64,000 bases of DNA, from assembly GCA_949318235.1 (NCBI GenBank), contig OX439135.1:21117395-21181394 (forward strand). The letters run 5' to 3'. The notes under the pieces were generated by a model. It searched no databases. It was not told the origin of the DNA and saw nothing but the letters and a program-made list of their open reading frames with translations. Positions 21,066 to 32,337 of the stretch are shown here, in pieces. This DNA comes from Ecdyonurus torrentis (lineage: Eukaryota; Arthropoda; Insecta; Ephemeroptera; Heptageniidae). A program made the translations under genes and the position numbers. Position 1 is the first letter of the stretch. Each line of letters begins with the position of its first letter.

Positions 21066-21346
21066 GTAGACCAGGATGAAGCCTTTTCAGTATGGACTTT
21101 AATGTATGATCTGAGGCTTACCAGACCTCAGGCTCAACCCGTTATCACACTCTTCTGAGCTCGACTACCAGATCTGTGCAATCCGAACCACTGACTCTCG
21201 AAAAAGCAAGAGTTGACAGCACATGCCTTAGTAAGCAGTGGTCAAACTGCCAGCACAGCCACCACGTAATAGTCTTTGTATGGTTTTACCCATCCAAGTA
21301 TTGACCACGCTCGACCTTGCTGAACTTCGGTCATATATAATGTATA
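21066..21346 (-). mobile_element. 5S rRNA-headed SINE
   Basis: Read on the minus strand it begins with ACCGAAGTTCAGCAAGGTCG and then GGTCAATACTTGGATGGGT. Both match the internal promoter of 5S rRNA (A box/intermediate element and C box). The following body shares ggtaaaaccRtacaaagact with the chimaera at 29285-29636. This is the layout of SINE3-class elements. The 3' end is approximate. Confidence 0.75.
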
Positions 21347-21349
21347 TTG

Positions 21350-21945
21350 CAATATTACCTTCTGTTTATGTGAAATTATTATACAATTCAATTGTTACAA
21401 AAACATAATAGTTGTTAATTTTGCTTCATTGTTTTACAACAATATATTGTTGTACACAAATTTATTCAACCCCTCAAGCGTAATGTATAATAAAACTTTT
21501 TTTTTCATTATATATTTATTTGTTTTATCATTATGCGTATATATTTATTAAAATTTATATCTGACTGTAATATTCTCCTCACTCATTATTGTATAAATCA
21601 TTTACAAAGCTATAATGTAAACAATACCCATCAGTGCTGGGGAAAAAAAAACATTAATACTATTTTTCTTGTGAATATTTTTGTCGTCACAATTTGTAAA
21701 ATATATTTGTTTTTTATTATTTTTTGTTATTCTAATTTTTTTAAAGCTAAAATACTTCTGTACTTTATTATATTATGAACATTATTGTTTTTTATAATAT
21801 TCGTAAATTGTTATGTTAATATCGTAATACACTAATACAATTAAAAACTCATTTTATATTACACAGTATAATAAAAATTCTTTCCAAAAAATAAAAAATA
21901 AAAATAAAAAGATCGCGGGTTTAAGAGAGTACAGGGCACGAATGG
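21350..21945. other. A+T-rich sequence without recognised features
   Basis: An 81-codon ORF at 21533-21778 is hydrophobic, A/T-biased and unsupported. Nothing else is seen. Confidence 0.55.
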
Positions 21946-21946
21946 T

Positions 21947-22573
21947 ATAGGGTACTGACGTCGGCCATTAAACTCAAACTTTTATCGTCAAACAAATCTG
22001 AAAATTTCCAAAATGATACTTCAGCTTGAGACATAATTTCAAATATATAGACCGGTTGCACTCCTATTTAAGAGCCGCCATTTTGCTGGTTACGAATACA
22101 TAGGCCAGCATAGGAAAAATGTCATTTTTATTTTTTTTTAATAGCAAAAGAAGCTTCAAATTTGAATCAAAGACTTATTTATAGCTCCTAATAAGCTCGA
22201 AAAACATGAGAAAAATTCGTTCAGTTAAAATAAACTCTTATTAAGTGAAAAATTAGGAGAAATGATGTTTCCCGTGCGTTTATAGGGCGCCCTATGCTGG
22301 ACAATACATTAGTCACCACAAACATGGCAACAAAGCGCAAGGATGTGAAAGGGGTCTATAAAAAAGTTGGAGGATCACCGTGCAAATTAATTGTATACTA
22401 TTGTTTTTAATTTTTAAGCCCATAAGGCCCAATGTTAATTTCAATAATTTTTTTTCTTTTTTTCGGGACAGTCAAACGCTTGAAATTTTTATCACAGCTA
22501 GGTATGACCCTTAACTACACAATGACACCAAATTTAGACCCACTTTGAGATATAAGGTTAGTCCCCTACTCCC
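21947..22573. mobile_element. TTAA-type MITE, family Q, copy 2 (interrupted)
   Basis: Matches 1794-2117 on both sides of an inserted family B element. The right end ctactccc is followed by TTAA (22574-22577). The left terminus is degraded. Confidence 0.8.
22050..22356 (+). mobile_element. Mariner-like MITE, family B, copy 2, nested in family Q
   Basis: Begins GACCGGTTGCACTC and ends AGGGGTC, with TA on both sides. Removing it and one TA restores a sequence (caaatatataaaaaa) like the uninterrupted copy at 1794-2117. Confidence 0.9.
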
Positions 22574-22765
22574 TTAAGTTTGGTATGTAATAAAATAGAA
22601 ATTTTCATCGCTATAATTTTTAAAAAAAAGTTCAAATGGAAAACGTTTAAAATATTTGCTCCCTAAAAATTGTATTGTTGCAACTTCTTCCGGAGCAATA
22701 GTAAAGTTGGTTAACCCTATTTTTGGCACTCTAAAACACGAAAAACTGAAACTCACCTAATGCTT

Positions 22766-22816
<51 letters not shown>

Positions 22817-23706
22817 AAATGCGCAAATTTTTTTAACAAGGAAATATTTTCTTAATGGGTGCCCATACAAAACCATTAAATTTCATGTAATCAATTTTAT
22901 TGCGCAATACAAATACTGTTTCTTTTGAAAGAGTAACAATTATTAAAAATCAATTACTTTATTATGTGGGAGATTGGGGGAAAGAAAAATAATTGCAGTG
23001 ATGAAATGTGGAATCTTTTCTTATTACTCTATACTCTATAATTTTTTTTTTCTTATAAAATTGCACTTGGTTGAAAACTTTATAATAAAACTCATTTTAA
23101 ATAACGTATTATATGGCAGAGTCTCTAATGGTCTTTAAAAATGTATTTATGATGACAATAATGCAATATTTCGAAATAAAATATCAATCCTTTTATATGA
23201 GCAAAAAAAAAAAAAAAAAAAAAAATTACTAGCCTCAGGGGGTTTGTACAAAAAAAAAAAAAAAAAAAAATGTGCGAAGTATATAAGAATTTCTGTAGAT
23301 ATATTTTGAAGTATATATGAAGGACACGGGAAAGTATATTTGAAGCATACTTGATATTGTGCGGAGGAACAGAGAACAGCTGACAAGGCGATTGATCGAA
23401 GATATGACACGAAATAACGCGTCAAGTGTATTTCCCCTCTCTACCTCCCTTATATACGTACTGTACCTTTCAACCGTAGACTTTGCAAAAGAAAAAAAAA
23501 AAAAGAAAAAAAAAACTTCAAGTCAAGATACATACGCACCCATGATGTCGGCGGGGAGATGCTATTTATAACTTTATATTTGATTGATAGGCACCTTTCA
23601 TTTTTATATTATTATGTAACAGAATTTGAATTTATGTAAGTCATATATTTACGTCACGTGATGCAATATTTTAAATTGTGTCAATTACATTTATGTAATG
23701 TTAAAG
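22574..23706. other. A+T-rich sequence with long A runs
   Basis: A runs at 22769-22813, 23201-23225 and 23250-23270. No gene recognised. Confidence 0.55.
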
Positions 23707-23710
23707 TTAA

Positions 23711-24038
23711 AGGCATGGAGCACTTGAACAAACCCCTTTTCTAATATCTTATATGTATAATGTGAACGTTGATTTGGTAGGAGTCATTGATTTCTGATTT
23801 ATTTTCCATTCACAAACTTTCAGATGCAGTTTTATGACGTCATAGCATGGTCCAGGTGTACGTAGAAACAAGCGAGATGTGACGTCATAAAACCGCATCT
23901 GACATTTCGTGAATGGAAAATAAATTAGAAATTAGTGACTCCAGCCATATCAACGTTGATATTTTGATATAAGATATATTTAGATTGGGTATTATCGGGT
24001 ATTATATAAAAGTTTTTTGTTCAAGGTGTTCTACGCCT
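23711..24038. mobile_element. TTAA-flanked palindromic MITE, family T1, copy 1
   Basis: Ends AGGCATGGAGCACTTGAAC and its near-complement GTTCAAGGTGTTCTACGCCT. TTAA lies on both sides (23707-23710, 24039-24042). The central palindrome contains two TGACGTCA motifs (23835, 23880). The TTAAAGG terminus recalls Kolobok/T2-type elements. Confidence 0.88.
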
Positions 24039-24305
24039 TTAAGTTTATCGAGTAATGATTTTTTTTAACTTATCAATTATCATTTTCATTTGCTTTAAAT
24101 ATTTCAAATCTATATAGAAATCTGAATTTTAAATATTCTGGTCTCATTGTAGTAGTTTTATAAATAATAATAATAAAAACTAGAAACGTTCATGGACGCG
24201 CAGTGTTAAAGGTTAGGAAATTAGGGTTTATTTTCAAAATGTATATTGCTATCTTTCATATAATAATAAATATAGGACAAAATGTGGATTTTTTTTTTCT
24301 AATTC

Positions 24306-24467
24306 ATTAAGTGTGTATGCGTATGAAGTCATATTTATTGCGCTTGGATGCTATACTGGAGTATTAAATAACATTGCTCAGCAGAGGACAAGCTTCTTTT
24401 TTGGCTATGTTCTTTGAAAAATTGGTTATTAATTTTACTATTATTAATTTTGTTTTCTCACATAAAG
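24306..24467 (-). mobile_element. Family A MITE fragment
   Basis: Matches the end of family A containing attgctcagc and gctatgttctttg. It is cut off at the junction with the T2 element. Confidence 0.65.
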
Positions 24468-24795
24468 GCATATACCACATTTATAGAACAACATGTTCTT
24501 TTCTAAGAATAAAAGCACAAAATGGGATCTTCAAAACTGATGACAATTTTTACCAGAATGTTAATGTAGCCCCATACAAGAGAGCGTGAAAATACTGTAA
24601 AATATGCCATTTGCGTTACTATTCATGTTTCTGGCGTCAGAAACATGCAAAAATTAATAAAAAATGTTTGTGCGGGTTGCATAAATTGAATTTTCTGATC
24701 ACTGCTACTTGAGACAAACCAAAGTTATTTATGTAAGTCCCATCAAGTGTTTTGTCATATAAATGCTTATGTTTTTCTCGAACTATTCCTATAAT
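24468..24795 (-). mobile_element. TTAA-type MITE, family T2
   Basis: Reverse-orientation copy with ggcatataccac at its left end, gatgacaatttttaccagaat, and ctattcctat at its right end. It replaced the remainder of the family A element at its left. Confidence 0.75.
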
Positions 24796-24999
24796 AGACA
24801 GAAAAAAAAAAATTAAAAAGGTAACAGCAAAATTTGATGTAATATTTTATATTAAAATAATAACCTTATATTTAATACATTAAATAAACATAATATTTAA
24901 TTTAAAATAAATTCAATTTATAATGCATTTATATATAATGTATAATTATTTGAAATCAAATAGATTTAAATTATTGTAACTTAAACTGCAAGTATCAAA

Positions 25000-25146
25000 A
25001 TGGTTGATGAAACAGAATTCATAATTATGTTCAAAAATTTTCTGAGGATATGTTATTTGTTCATGATGTTTGAATTAGCTCAACAATTTTATGAGCTTCA
25101 TTCAACCATGGTCAAGTTAGAAAAGCTAAAACATTTAAAATTGTAA
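25000..25146 (+). CDS. Microprotein ORF A (48 aa), diverged member of a local family
   Basis: Not a recognised protein. The ORF encodes a hydrophobic N-terminal half (IIMFKNF, YLFMMF) and a charged C-terminus. Its FELAQQFYELHSTM aligns with FELVEKMYELHITM of the ORF at 28619-28792, and with the ORF at 26566-26739. The upstream DNA (tagatttaaattattg) also resembles that before 28619. The C-terminus is shorter than in the two relatives. Expression is unknown, and a non-coding repeat that happens to be open is possible. Confidence 0.4.
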   Translation: MVDETEFIIMFKNFLRICYLFMMFELAQQFYELHSTMVKLEKLKHLKL

Positions 25147-25348
25147 ATAAATAAATTCTTAACCACCCCTCCCCCCCCCCCCCCCCCAAAAAAAAATTAT
25201 ATATAAACTTTAGTTAAGTATTTTACTTCATTAAAAAATGGTTATTTAACAATGGTTGTTACCGACCAAAGGAAACAGTTATTCTAAATTTTATAATTTA
25301 CAATTATGTTTATCTAATATTACCTCACAAAAAAAAAATTATATATAT

Positions 25349-25648
25349 GGTGTATGCGGATGACGTCATATTTATTGCGCTTTGAGGCCATACTGTAATA
25401 GTGCATAACTTTGCTCAGCATAGGACAAACTTCATTTAAGCCAATTTTCTTTGGGAAATCAGTTAATTTTTTAGTTATTGCTATTTTTCTCACATACTTG
25501 AGATACTAATTCAACATATTTACAGCATCAATGCTCTCAAAAATATTGCATAGTGTTTTTAAACTGGCAAAACGATTTTTTGTCCTATGCCACCCATGTT
25601 ATTGAATTATCCAACATGGCGTCGACTTTAACATGAATGCATACACCC
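25349..25648 (-). mobile_element. TA-type MITE, family A (second subfamily)
   Basis: Reads GGTGTATGCGGATGACGTCA at the left and ends ATGCATACACCC at the right. The subfamily with gcatacaccc ends also includes 28990-29284 and 46593-46883. Confidence 0.8.
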
Positions 25649-25727
25649 TTTTTATAATCCGATTTTAAAAACATTTTATTTTTAACATAATTTTTGCTAT
25701 ATTGAATAATAATGCAGTGAAACAAAA

Positions 25728-25992
25728 GCCGACTCCATGGTCTAGTGTTTCACGCGTCCAACTTGCATGCAAGAAGTCACGGGTTTGATCCCAACCTCCG
25801 ACCAGGCTTTTACGAAAGTCTGGCGATGACAATTAAGGAGCTAGCTTGGAGATTCTGTAGGCAAGGTAAACTTTGCCGACCACCTTGACATAGAGTTTCC
25901 ACGGTTTTCTCAGTCTGCTATAGCAAATGCCGGGCTGTGGCCAACCTGCACAAACATATAAATACAGGGTTTCTGAAGATTCAGGGTGTAAA
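25728..25992 (+). mobile_element. tRNA-derived SINE, second family
   Basis: The head carries an A box-like block (ccatggtctagtg) and a B box-like block (gggtttgatccc) about 45 bp apart, as in a tRNA-derived pol III promoter. The body shares gtttccacggttttctc and aatgccgggctgtg with the SINE at 49701-50095. Confidence 0.75.
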
Positions 25993-26099
25993 CATGCAGT
26001 TGGAAACCTTTAATTTATTTTTGTTTTACTGGTATTTTTTTATGCATTATATGAAGTATTATAATTGCATAAATTAAAAAAATGTGTATTTTCATCTCT

Positions 26100-26143
<44 letters not shown>

Positions 26144-26565
26144 GTTTTGTGGTCTTATTATTTTTGTATCTGTTGGGGATAAGGGATAAGTCATAATTCA
26201 TAATATTATGATAATATATATTTGTTTTTGTTTGATATGAAATAGTATGTAATTTAAGTGAAACAAACCGATAAGGCATTGCCTTGGTTGATTGTACATA
26301 ATATATGAGATATGAGTTTAAAAACAATAAAAAAAAGGTATAGAAAACCCACTTTGACATAAATATTTTAAAAATTATACTAATAAAAAAAATATATATA
26401 TGACAGTAATATACATGATATAAATATTTTATAAACAATTATATTTTACTTTATTACAATACATTTTATATGCACAAATAAAATTTCAAGTTATTTAAAT
26501 TATGATTTAATAATATTTAAAATAAAATATATTTAATTTATTAAAAAAATTATAATGCCATCAAA

Positions 26566-26739
26566 ATGACTAACTTTCCATTCATGGGTTTTCTTTTCAT
26601 AATGGTATGTGCTCTGATTCACATGTCGATCTTAACATTAGAATTAGTTGAGCAAAGGTATGAAAGGTATATAACAATGATGGAAATGGAAGAGTTAGAA
26701 AGAGAATGGTATGAGAAGTTAAAAATAAAATTCAATTAA
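26566..26739 (+). CDS. Microprotein ORF B (57 aa) with one membrane segment
   Basis: Not recognised. Residues 7-24 are hydrophobic (GFLFIMVCALIHM), and 25-57 form a charged, helix-prone tail (EELEREWYEKLKIKFN). It aligns with ORF C (28619-28792) over all 57 codons with no gap, and 37 residues are identical. By my count 20 codons differ by replacement and 5 are silent, so strong purifying selection is not shown. The flanks carry indels while the ORF does not. AATAAA follows at 26844. It could be a signal-anchored or secreted peptide. Confidence 0.5.
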   Translation: MTNFPFMGFLFIMVCALIHMSILTLELVEQRYERYITMMEMEELEREWYEKLKIKFN

Positions 26740-26908
26740 GTCGTGTAGAAAAAAAAAAAAAAAAAGAAAAAGAAAAGAAAAGCATTTACTGCATTAAAAA
26801 ACGTATGGTTTTAAGAATTGGTGTTGGGTTACCGAGCAAAGAAAATAAATAAAATGCAATATGCTTTGCATCTTAAAATGCTATAACCTTTACTGCGACA
26901 AGCTTTAC

Positions 26909-27139
26909 CGAGCTGGTATGGCCGAGGGGGGAAAGCAGCTGACTCGTAACTCTGTATACTCCTCACCGAGTATATAGGTTCGAGCCACTGCTAGGTGCGT
27001 AGGTGAAGTGTGAGATCACAACACGGTACATGTTGACATGCAATCAATGACGACGCACTGCATTCGGGAGGAGCATGATCGATGTTATAGCACCGACCAA
27101 CCTGCCTAGATGTTTCCATGGTTTCTCTAGGCTGTGGGT
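26909..27139 (+). mobile_element. tRNA-derived SINE, family S1, 3'-truncated
   Basis: The head gagctggtatggccgag (A box) and ataggttcgagcc (B box) is followed by a body containing gacgacgcactgcattc. It ends at ctctaggctgtg, where the next duplicated unit starts. Confidence 0.85.
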
Positions 27140-27195
27140 TTTTTTGTTTATGCATTATCAAGTATTATAATTGCATGAATTAAAAAAATGTATTT

Positions 27196-27246
<51 letters not shown>

Positions 27247-27297
27247 TGTTGCTTTGTTTTCTTATTTTTTTGTTTCAGATTGGGATAAGTCATAAAA

Positions 27298-27589
27298 GCT
27301 CGTTCTGTAAAGTAAAGTGAAACTCAATAACAGTGATTGGCTGACCAACAAAATAAGACACATTCATTGATTGATTGATTTTTTTTTTTTTTTTTTTTTT
27401 TGTTGAGCCGATAAAAGTGATTTGAAACTTTTGAAACTGGAACTTTTTTTGGGAAGTTTCTTTCATTCTTATCAAGTTCAAAGTTCTAAAAGAAGAAATA
27501 ACAATGATCGACGACATGATGTTTTTAACAAAGGAACATTTTCGAAGTTGGTTCAATATTTGTGTGTAGTTTATACATATAGAACTAGC
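27298..27589 (+). mobile_element. TA-type MITE, family D, copy 1
   Basis: Left end GCTCGTTCTGTAAAGTAAAG, right end atagaactagc followed by TA. The body includes aacaaaggaacattttcg. Confidence 0.75.
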
Positions 27590-27607
27590 TATAATATTGA
27601 TACTATA

Positions 27608-27925
27608 GCTTGTTCTGTAAAGTAAAGTGAATCTCATTTTCAGTGATTGTTGACCAACAAAATAAGCCACATTCATTGGTTGATCTTGTTATTTGAGCCG
27701 ATAAAAGTGAGTCGCATGTTTCGATGGATTTTTTTTTTTTTTTTTTTTTGAGTTTCTTTCATTTTAATCAAGTCCAATTAAGTTCTAAACGTTCATATTC
27801 ATAACAATGATCGACCATATGTATAAACGTAGTAAACAGGTAACGACGTCTTGATCAGATGTTTTTAACAAAGGAAAATTTTCGAAGTTGGCTCAAGAGT
27901 TGTGTGTAGTTTATAGAAAGAACTT
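27608..27925 (+). mobile_element. TA-type MITE, family D, copy 2
   Basis: Left end GCTTGTTCTGTAAAGTAAAG after TA. The right end is degraded (tttatagaaagaactta). Confidence 0.75.
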
Positions 27926-27964
27926 ATATTTTTGTTTGTATGTTTGATATGATATGAAATTATA

Positions 27965-28271
27965 GCTCGTTCTGTAAACTACACACAAAAATTGAGCTGG
28001 CTTCGAAAATGTTCCTTTGTTATAACAGCTGATTATGACGTCGTTACCTGTTTACTACGTTTATACATATGGTCAATCATTGTTATTTATTCGTTTAGAA
28101 CTTTAAACTTGATAAGAATGAAAGAAACTCCACAAAAAAAAAAAAAGGTCCATGCTCTTTATGCGACTCAATTTTGTTGGTTCAAAAAACAAGATCAACC
28201 AATGAATGTGTCTTATTTTGTTGGTTTGCCAATCACTGTTGTTGAAATTCACTTTACTTTACAGAACAAGC
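27965..28271 (-). mobile_element. TA-type MITE, family D, copy 3, inverted
   Basis: Reverse orientation relative to the two copies at its left, ending tttacagaacaagc before TA. With copy 2 it forms an inverted repeat of about 300-bp arms. Confidence 0.8.
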
Positions 28272-28618
28272 TAATAATATTTATTTTAGGTGGTGAAACA
28301 CAACCGATAAGGCAAAGCCTTAGTTAATTGTACATAATATATGAGATATGAGTTTCAAAACAATAAAAAAAAAGGTATAGAAAACCCACCTTACCATAAA
28401 TATTTTAAAAATAAATGTAATAAAAAAATAGTAAAAAAATTATAAAAAAAATTAATATACGTAACTTAATATTTTACAAATAATTACATTTATTTTATTA
28501 CAATACATTTTATATATATATAAATAAAATTTCAAGTTATTTAATTTAAATTATTATTTAATATTATTTAAAATAAAATAGATTTAAATTATTAAAATCA
28601 ACCGTTTAAGTTATCAAT

Positions 28619-28792
28619 ATGACTAAATTTCTAGATGTTGTATTTACATTCATAGTTGGACTCGCGCTGATTCACATGTCGTACATAACATTTGAATTAG
28701 TTGAAAAAATGTATGAACTTCATATAACCATGATGAAATTTGAAGAGTTAGAAAAAGAATGGTATGAGAAGTTTAAAATAAAATTTAACTAA
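28619..28792 (+). CDS. Microprotein ORF C (57 aa) with one membrane segment
   Basis: Not recognised. Hydrophobic residues 5-24 (VVFTFIVGLALIHM) precede a charged tail (EELEKEWYEKFKIKFN). It has the same length as ORF B, with the C-terminal 17 residues differing at two positions. AATAAA follows at 28914, at nearly the same distance as in unit B. A role is not inferable; candidates include a rapidly changing secreted or membrane peptide, or an ORF within a non-coding duplicated unit. Confidence 0.5.
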   Translation: MTKFLDVVFTFIVGLALIHMSYITFELVEKMYELHITMMKFEELEKEWYEKFKIKFN

Positions 28793-28989
28793 GTCGTCCA
28801 AAAAAATCAAATTAAAAAAAAAAAAAAAAAAAAAAAAATTAATTTTAAAAGCAATCTACTTAACTTAAAAAATGTATGGTTTTAAGAATTGGTGTTTGGT
28901 TACCGAGCAAAGGAAATAAATAATATGCAAGATTCCTTGCATCTTAAAATACTAAGCTTTACTGCGACAAGCTTTACCGAGCTGGTATA

Positions 28990-29284
28990 GGGTCTATGCA
29001 TTCAAGTTAAAGTCGACGCCATGTTGGATAAGTCAATAACATGGGTGGCATAGGAAAAAAATCATTTTGCAAGTTTAAAACCACTATGCAATAGTTTTGA
29101 GAGCATTGATGTAAATATGTTGAATTGGTGTCTCAAGTATGTTAAAAAAATAACAATAACAAAAAATTAACCGATTTCCCAACGAAATTGGCTTAAACGA
29201 AGTTTGTTCTATGCTCAGCAATGTTATTCACTACTCTAGTATGCCCTCCAAGCGCAATAAATATGACGTCATCCGCATACACCC
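28990..29284 (+). mobile_element. TA-type MITE, family A, inserted in a SINE A box
   Basis: GGGTCTATGCATTCAAG to CATACACCC with TA on both sides. Removing it and one TA restores gagctggtagccgagtgg, close to the uninterrupted SINE at 26909. Confidence 0.9.
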
Positions 29285-29558
29285 TATAGCCGAGTGGTGA
29301 AGGCAGCTGACTCTTAACTCTGTATTCCTCACCGAGTATATAGGTTCAAGCTACTGCTAGGTGCGTAAGTGAAGTGTGAGATCACAACACGATACATGTT
29401 TACATGCATTCCATGACGACGCACTGCATTCCGGAGATGCATGATTGACGTGATTACACCGACTAACCTGCCTAGATGTTCCACGGTTTCTCGAGGCTGT
29501 CATGGATAATGCCGGGCTGTGTTTAGGCCATAGCCACACCGCCAGTCTTTGTACGGTT

Positions 29559-29636
29559 TTACCCATCCAAGATTTTATCACGCTCAATGTTGATCAACTT
29601 TGGTGATCCAACGGGACAGGTTCAGACAGCGCGATA
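29559..29636 (-). other. 5S rRNA-derived segment
   Basis: On the minus strand it contains ggatcaccaaagttgatcaa and tcttggatgggt. These match the central 5S rRNA (ATCACCGAAGTTAAGCAACA, TACTTGGATGGGT in arthropods) with substitutions. It is too short and diverged to be a functional 5S gene. Confidence 0.75.
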
Positions 29637-29705
29637 AGGCTGTGCTTGGAAAGAAATAAGAGGTTAAAAATATCATCCTCATATTGGCTAAAATCAAGAT
29701 GAACC

Positions 29706-29792
29706 ATGGCTAAACTTACACCATTTAACATGTTAATTAAATTAGGTCTTATACTCTTAATTAGCAAATTATTAATTTTAGTATATTGTTAA
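29706..29792 (+). other. Short hydrophobic ORF (28 aa)
   Basis: ATG to TAA, 28 residues, with a continuous hydrophobic segment (LGLILLISKLLILVY) after a short polar start (MAKLTPFN). The length and layout resemble small single-pass regulatory peptides, but no sequence match is claimed. In A+T-rich DNA such an ORF can arise by chance. It follows a degenerate hairpin motif at about 29633. Confidence 0.2.
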
Positions 29793-30086
29793 CTAATTTT
29801 AATTGCCAATGTTGTTAAAAATAGATTATAGAGCTTTAAAGTAATAAAATAAAATATGTTAATTATCCTATCAAAAAGAAATAAGAAAAAAACAGCAACT
29901 AATTGTTACTTAAACGATTAGGTTTATACTCTGCGGTATAATAGATACCATAATATATAATATAATGCATATATAATATAATGCATGATATAAATAAAAT
30001 ATGATATATGCAATATTACTATAAAGATTTTTATTTTGAAATAAATATTGAAATGAAATATTGAAAAGAAAGAAAGAAAGAAAGAA

Positions 30087-30286
30087 NNNNNNNNNNNNNN
30101 NNNNNNNNNNNNNNNNNNNNNNNNNNNNNNNNNNNNNNNNNNNNNNNNNNNNNNNNNNNNNNNNNNNNNNNNNNNNNNNNNNNNNNNNNNNNNNNNNNNN
30201 NNNNNNNNNNNNNNNNNNNNNNNNNNNNNNNNNNNNNNNNNNNNNNNNNNNNNNNNNNNNNNNNNNNNNNNNNNNNNNNNNNNNNN
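30087..30286. other. Assembly gap of 200 N
   Basis: Exactly 200 N, probably a fixed placeholder rather than a measured length. It begins at the end of a (GAAA)n tract (30063-30086). Confidence 1.
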
Positions 30287-31559
<1,273 letters not shown>

Positions 31560-31658
31560 GGCTCGTTTTTCATCGTGATAATAATGTTTTAATTATGAGA
31601 AAATTGATATTTATGCTTAGGAAACTTGCGTAATATATCCCAATAAATCACTCTTTAA

Positions 31659-32018
31659 GGGTTGTATTTAGATGGCCGTTATCTCAAAATCTCAAAAATA
31701 AAAAATCGAAACCTTATGATATCATTTAAAAGTTCATAGTATCAGCTACCTATGGTAAGAAACAAAATTCAGAACCCGTGACCATCAGATACAAAAGAAA
31801 TGAAATTAAACAATAAAAATAGAAATTAACATAATGCTCTAATGGGACTAAAACTTCAAACAAATATAATTTAAAATCTAGCATGGTGACTCCAAAAGTT
31901 TTTATTTTTATTTTTTTACATTTTTTGAAGATCCTATAATGTATCATTGAACAAATTCAAAGATTTAATGTTCTTTACCACTTTTTAGTCAAAATCCCAC
32001 AGTTGCTGATTTCCCACC
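31659..32018 (+). mobile_element. TTAA-flanked MITE, family E, copy 1
   Basis: TTAA precedes GGGTTGTATTTAGATGGC and follows gctgatttcccacc. Shared blocks in other copies: atctcaaaatct, gaacccgtgaccatcagat and tctagcatggtgac. Copies: 44427, 57538, 60208 and 61060. Confidence 0.85.
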
Positions 32019-32337
32019 TTAAAACCAAAATTAACATTTCTTAGTTAAATAGAAGATTTTCATTCTTCTGTGTTTTCTTCTTGAAATATGAACTTAAAAT
32101 TATACACACGAAATGTTATAATGTGGTTAAGAACCACATATTATCCAGGATATAAAAGTGACATATAGTACTGCACAGACACTCTACAAGTGGCTTTTTA
32201 GACAAACAAAGCACTTGGAATACTAGGCTACAGTCAAAGCAATATAACTTTGTTAGAACACAAAATATAATCGGAGTCATTATTTCAAGTCTCAAGCTTT
32301 TTAAAACTACAATCAAAATTTATTCACAAGTTAAAGT

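Larger units (their letters stand above)
26040..27145 (+). repeat. Duplicated unit carrying microprotein ORF B
   Basis: The unit begins tttatgcattat, then (CT)n (26103-26139), a hairpin motif (26268), an A-rich block, ORF B, a conserved 3' flank (tatggttttaagaattggtg) and a SINE. The same order recurs in 27146-29640, where further MITEs have been added. Confidence 0.8.
28979..29636 (+). mobile_element. tRNA-derived SINE, family S1, interrupted by a MITE and joined to 5S-like DNA
   Basis: The head gagctggta is separated from gccgagtggtgaaggc by the family A element 28990-29284. The body continues with ataggttcaagc and cctagatgttccacggtttc. After gccgggctgtg the sequence switches to the 5S-headed SINE in reverse. 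Confidence 0.85.
27146..29640 (+). repeat. Duplicated unit carrying microprotein ORF C, with later insertions
   Basis: Same order as 26040-27145: tttatgcattat block, (CT)n at 27202-27240, hairpin motif (28302), ORF C, 3' flank and SINE. It also contains three family D MITEs and a family A MITE absent from the first unit. Confidence 0.8.

Noticed and set aside
21290..21346. Possible 5S rRNA gene
   Set aside because: Only the internal promoter part matches, about 55 bp; the remainder is SINE body.
24374..24589. 71-aa ORF
   Set aside because: It spans the junction of a family A fragment and a T2 element.
26909..26985. Possible genuine tRNA gene (A and B boxes present)
   Set aside because: The head is followed by a conserved SINE body found in several copies, and it does not fold into a good cloverleaf by eye.
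27290..28327. ORFs of 67-128 aa on both strands
   Set aside because: They are readings through family D MITEs, whose inverted copies create mirrored ORFs.
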